25,280 nucleotides of DNA. It comes from a virus. Position 1 is the stretch's first letter. The number at the start of each line of letters is the position of its first letter. The notes under the pieces are model-generated. The model did not search any database. It was not told the origin of the DNA and was given only the letters and a program-made list of their open reading frames with translations. Below, piece after piece: positions 22,767 through 25,280 of the stretch. Made by a program: the position numbers and the translations under genes. Location: positions 1 through 25,280 of IMG/VR virus record IMGVR_UViG_3300032304_002060, one strand, 5' to 3'.

Positions 22767-23083
22767 TAAATTGAGGTATACGAAGTTACTGCGGTTACTG
22801 TGTTGGCTGTGGTTACAACCTGAATAAAGTCTCCAGATCCTAATAATAATTTTTCTCCAGCGGCATACAGTTGGTAGGTGTCACCACTAGCCAATGGCAA
22901 TGCATATAAAATTTGATTGCTGGTTGTTGCGCTGCCGCTGTTGGGTACCACAAACACGTTAGCGTACACATTTGCGGCGCCCCAATTGTTCAAACTGAGC
23001 CAGGTAATAGCAGTGTTACCGCCACTGGTGTAAACCGTATTACCAACTACTGTGTTGCTGATTACTTGAGTTGTTATTGTCAT
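22766..23083 (-). CDS. Small conserved virion-type protein, 105 aa
   Basis: N-terminus MTITTQVISNTVVGNTVYTS, then AITWLSLNNWGAANVYANVF, a VVPNSG segment, a LPLASGDTYQLY strand and KLLLGSGDFIQVV. The pattern ('W..L.N.....A.V.VFVVP.G', 'I.SGDTY', 'L..GD.I') is that of small beta-sandwich proteins in T4-like fibre clusters. Possibly a fibre-associated or tip protein. AAGGA lies 7 nt before the ATG. The gene starts just after the 201-aa gene and is coupled to the 132-aa gene downstream. Confidence 0.75.
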   Translation of the reverse strand: MTITTQVISNTVVGNTVYTSGGNTAITWLSLNNWGAANVYANVFVVPNSGSATTSNQILYALPLASGDTYQLYAAGEKLLLGSGDFIQVVTTANTVTAVTSYTSI

Positions 23084-23092
23084 TATTGTTCC

Positions 23093-23698
23093 TTAAAATA
23101 TAATTCCGTAAACAATGGCTTTGCCTTTGCTTACCAGTTCGTCGTTGGCACTGGTTGAGGTAAAATACAACCCGGTCCCGCCACCACCAATCGCATTACT
23201 GTAAATAGCCACCGCATTGGCCACATTGGCTGGTGTAGCAGTATTGGCAAGTGCCTGAAAACCTGACAAAAACAACCGATTGTTTGCTGTGTTAAAAGTT
23301 AAGTTTGCAGTTGCTCCAAATGCTCCGCTGTCATTAAACTGTATCTGAGTGTTTGATCCGGCTGCAGCTGCGGCACTAGTGGTGGTAATAATGTTAGCAT
23401 AACTGGCAATAGGTGCGCCTGAACTTGACACACTGTTGCTGATTTGCCAGGCATTGGCTACAGAATTAAATCGTAATCCAGCAAAAGTTGTAGGACCTGT
23501 TTGTCCTAGCAATCCCATTTCGGTAACAGCACCAGTGTTGTTGGCGGCAACCACAATAAAATCGTCTACTGTGGTTAAATTGCCGGTGTAGGTTAAACTT
23601 CCATTAAACACAGTGTTGGCATAATTGATTGTGAGGGTGGCAAATCCGTCATCGCCGGTTAGAGTCAAATCACCACTGGTATTCTTGTATGTAGACAT
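23093..23698 (-). CDS. Fibre-like structural protein, 201 aa
   Basis: N-terminus MSTYKNTSGDLTLTGDDGFA. The first half is beta-rich, with GLLGQTGPTTFAGLRFNSVA and a WQIS strand; the second half contains GSNTQIQFNDSGAFGATANL, a TFNTANNRLFLSG strand and a short tail. The 'NTQIQFND.G..GA....TF....N.L...G' motif is a common phage fibre segment and is related to the VLFNDG pieces duplicated in the 1445-aa protein. The ATG directly follows the TAG stop of the 195-aa gene. AAGGAT and a late-like box precede it; the box lies inside the upstream gene. Probably a small fibre or fibre connector. Confidence 0.78.
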   Translation of the reverse strand: MSTYKNTSGDLTLTGDDGFATLTINYANTVFNGSLTYTGNLTTVDDFIVVAANNTGAVTEMGLLGQTGPTTFAGLRFNSVANAWQISNSVSSSGAPIASYANIITTTSAAAAAGSNTQIQFNDSGAFGATANLTFNTANNRLFLSGFQALANTATPANVANAVAIYSNAIGGGGTGLYFTSTSANDELVSKGKAIVYGIIF

Positions 23699-24286
23699 CT
23701 ATAGATCCTTTTTGTTATTTATGCGGTCTAAGAAGGTTGATAGATCAACGTGTGTAAAATTTGGTACAGCATTGAACTCTGGTATTAGGGCTGTGGTTGA
23801 TCCGTATACTCGTATAAATTGCACAACAGGGTGGTCTTTTGCAATGCGACACAGTTGTTTGATCCAATTTCCAGTAAAAGTAGGCGGTGCATCCATCCGT
23901 TTGTAGAATTCTGTGCCGGCATACAGGTTATTAATGGTATTACTTTCTGTAGGTCCCATGTCAAAACCCAGCAGATATATGTGAACATGTCCATCTTGCG
24001 CTGCCAACCCAGTGGCTATAGGGCCAGAGCTAAATCCAAAATATGGTTTTGGCACTGCTTGAGCGCCTAATCCCGGTATGGGTCTGCGGGTATAAAATCT
24101 ATGATGGGCGCTATACCCAGATTCTTGTATGTGTGTGGCTATTGGTCGATCAGTAGATACTAATACATCTGGCGTATATTCTCTATACAAAGCATTACAA
24201 CCGTAAATTTTACCGTAAGAGGATAGAGTTGATAGCTCAATGTTCCGTCTGCTGATGCCGTTACCTAGTACAAATGCTGTAGTCAT
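23699..24286 (-). CDS. MptE/DUF115-like conserved phage protein, 195 aa
   Basis: The N-terminus MTTAFVLGNGISRRNIELST has a glycine-rich first turn (GNG, residues 8-10) after a beta strand. It is followed by GCNALYREYTPDVLVSTDRP and a late strand VHIYLLGFDMG. This resembles the MptE/DUF115-like Rossmann-type fold seen in phage and bacterial proteins linked to glycan or flagellin modification; the biochemical role in phages is not established. There is no fibre-like repeat. The ATG immediately follows the U-run of a terminator, and the only good ribosome site (GGGGA) lies in that terminator's stem. Together with the 220-aa gene it brackets the fibre cluster. Confidence 0.72.
   Translation of the reverse strand: MTTAFVLGNGISRRNIELSTLSSYGKIYGCNALYREYTPDVLVSTDRPIATHIQESGYSAHHRFYTRRPIPGLGAQAVPKPYFGFSSGPIATGLAAQDGHVHIYLLGFDMGPTESNTINNLYAGTEFYKRMDAPPTFTGNWIKQLCRIAKDHPVVQFIRVYGSTTALIPEFNAVPNFTHVDLSTFLDRINNKKDL
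23716..23723 (-). promoter_or_regulatory. Late-promoter-like element of the 201-aa gene
   Basis: CATAAATA on the minus strand, 17 nt before the ATG at 23698, within the last codons of the 195-aa gene. The same octamer precedes the tube and 413-aa genes. Confidence 0.55.
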
Positions 24287-24319
24287 AAAAAAATCCCCAC
24301 AGTACTTATTGTGAGGATT
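24287..24319 (-). terminator. Intrinsic terminator overlapping the next gene's ribosome site
   Basis: On the minus strand AATCCTCACA (24319-24310) pairs with TGTGGGGATT (24301-24292), 10 bp with one G-U pair and an 8-nt loop, followed by a run of Us. It begins 18 nt after the 287-aa gene's stop. The 3' arm contains GGGGA, 7 nt before the ATG at 24286. Confidence 0.85.
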
Positions 24320-24337
24320 TTAGGGGAACTACAAAAA

Positions 24338-25201
24338 TTACGAAGTAATTTTCTCAATCTGTGCCAACTCAAGTGTACCATTGTTACCAGGTTGGTCACT
24401 ACCATTGGAACTAGCCCATGTGTCAACTTCGGCACCGGACTTAGCAAACGTGCTTTCATCTGTAAAGAAGTTGGCCGCATACTCAATGTCGTTAACCACT
24501 TGATCGGCATTCCAAACATCACCAGTGTTGGCACTACCGCCTGTGGCACCACCGTTGAAGTCTTGTGCAAATCTGTTGGTCAGCTTGCTGATATACACTT
24601 CTGTACTGTCACCGCCAACTGCCATGGCAATGCTCATGTTGCCCACTGTTGGAGTATTGCTGTCTGTAAGTACGCAAGTACCAACTAACAAAGCAGTACC
24701 GGTTGATGCTGACGCTACTGCAGCTGTGCAGGTAAAAATTGTACCAGCTACGGCACCAACAGGAGCACCCATTTGTTGCCAATTGGTTCCGCCCACGCTT
24801 AGAATCATATAAGTTGCATTTACTACTACATCTTCATCATTTACAGTTGTGTTGCTCACAACTAAAAATTTATGAGCACCTTTTTGACGTATGATGCGAC
24901 CAGTGGCGACACCTTGACCTGAGCCGCTTGGAAGTGCAATGTTTACCTGACAACTGACCACTGGATATGATGCGCTTGGTGCACTAAGAACCGGAGCACC
25001 ACCTACCACGCCCGTGAATGGCACTGGTGATGTTGCTGGTGATGGCAATACTACTGTTGCTGTGTCCATTGATGTTGGTGCAGCAAATGGAGGATAAGCT
25101 ATGTCAACCAATACAGATTGTGCTACAGCACCTTGATTGTTTGGATCATAAAAGATTCCAGACATAGGTGAATTTTTTGCTATTTTAAGAGGACGTCCCA
25201 T
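24338..25201 (-). CDS. Conserved virion structural protein, 287 aa
   Basis: N-terminus MGRPLKIAKNSPMSGIFYDP, a start seen in structural proteins of aquatic T4-like phages. Visible pieces: a VATGRIIRQKGAHKFLVVSN strand region near residue 100, a TYMILSVGGTNWQQMGAP segment, then a C-terminal half with YISKLTNRFAQDFNGG and ending LELAQIEKITS. It is acidic overall and has no signal or membrane segment. It is more ordinary in composition than the fibre genes downstream and is separated from them by a strong terminator. The ATG has AAGGAG about 8 nt upstream, overlapping the stop of the preceding gene. Exact virion position unknown. Confidence 0.78.
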   Translation of the reverse strand: MGRPLKIAKNSPMSGIFYDPNNQGAVAQSVLVDIAYPPFAAPTSMDTATVVLPSPATSPVPFTGVVGGAPVLSAPSASYPVVSCQVNIALPSGSGQGVATGRIIRQKGAHKFLVVSNTTVNDEDVVVNATYMILSVGGTNWQQMGAPVGAVAGTIFTCTAAVASASTGTALLVGTCVLTDSNTPTVGNMSIAMAVGGDSTEVYISKLTNRFAQDFNGGATGGSANTGDVWNADQVVNDIEYAANFFTDESTFAKSGAEVDTWASSNGSDQPGNNGTLELAQIEKITS

Positions 25202-25213
25202 TTTGTTTTCTCC

Positions 25214-25279
25214 TTAAAGAAGTCCGATGTGAGTTCTAGTCACTACGCGGTAGGGTTTAGTCTTCCGCATAAAACGCCG
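25214..25279 (-). CDS. 3' end of an upstream gene (partial)
   Basis: One minus-strand frame stays open from the window edge and ends RRFMRKTKPYRVVTRTHIGL then L and a TAA stop. The stop merges with the AAGGAG ribosome site of the 287-aa gene, as expected for consecutive genes on one transcript. The other two frames stop earlier. The product is not identifiable from 21 residues. Confidence 0.5.
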   Translation of the reverse strand, partial: RRFMRKTKPYRVVTRTHIGLL

Positions 25280-25280
25280 A

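Noticed and set aside
1-25280. tRNA genes, integrase or attachment sites, transposons.
   Set aside because: No cloverleaf-like sequence, recombinase motif or terminal repeats seen on either strand by eye; a tRNA scan was not possible here.

Overview
The window looks like part of the virion-structure region of a T4-like myovirus (contractile tail), most similar in gene content and protein style to the T4-like phages of aquatic bacteria (cyanophage/pelagiphage type). This is a judgement from recognised protein families; no search was run. The markers are a tail sheath (gp18-like), neck and tail-completion proteins (gp13-, gp14- and gp15-like), a gp1-like deoxynucleotide kinase, a DexA-like exonuclease, and a large group of low-complexity tail-fibre genes. 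I see no tRNA, integrase, IS element or CRISPR array. The host cannot be named from this window.

Layout, left to right. (1) 1-3441, minus strand: start of a probable tail-tube gene, then a very long tail-sheath gene. (2) 3551-3895, plus strand: small zinc-finger/HNH-like protein. (3) 3846-7309, minus strand: gp1-like kinase, DexA-like nuclease, gp13-like neck protein, a 381-aa protein of unknown function and an 83-aa helical protein. (4) 7367-10556, plus strand: gp14-like neck protein, gp15-like tail-sheath stabiliser and a Nudix hydrolase, tightly coupled. (5) 10541-25280, minus strand: a ~12.5-kb tail-fibre/adhesin cluster (413, 617, 109, 1445, 334, 648, 132, 105 and 201 aa). It is bracketed by two conserved non-fibre proteins (10541-11203 and 23699-24286), with a 287-aa structural protein at the upstream end. 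The fibre genes share repeated and mosaic modules at both DNA and protein level.

Regulation visible in the sequence. Most structural genes have a T4-late-promoter-like element (NNTAAATA) 17-27 nt before the ATG, plus a Shine-Dalgarno (SD). By contrast, three minus-strand non-structural genes (83-aa protein, 381-aa protein, DexA-like nuclease) have sigma70-type promoters whose -10 box ends only 6-7 nt before the ATG, with no SD. This predicts leaderless mRNAs. Two plus-strand genes (the HNH-like gene and gp14-like gene) have a late-like box 5-7 nt before the ATG. The window therefore suggests two promoter classes linked to two modes of translation initiation. Three intrinsic terminators lie in the fibre cluster. 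One of them contains the SD of the next gene.

How the genes fit together: sheath, tube, neck and completion proteins build the contractile tail and its joint to the head. The fibre cluster supplies receptor-binding structures that appear to evolve by duplication and exchange of modules. The kinase, exonuclease and Nudix enzymes serve nucleotide metabolism during infection.
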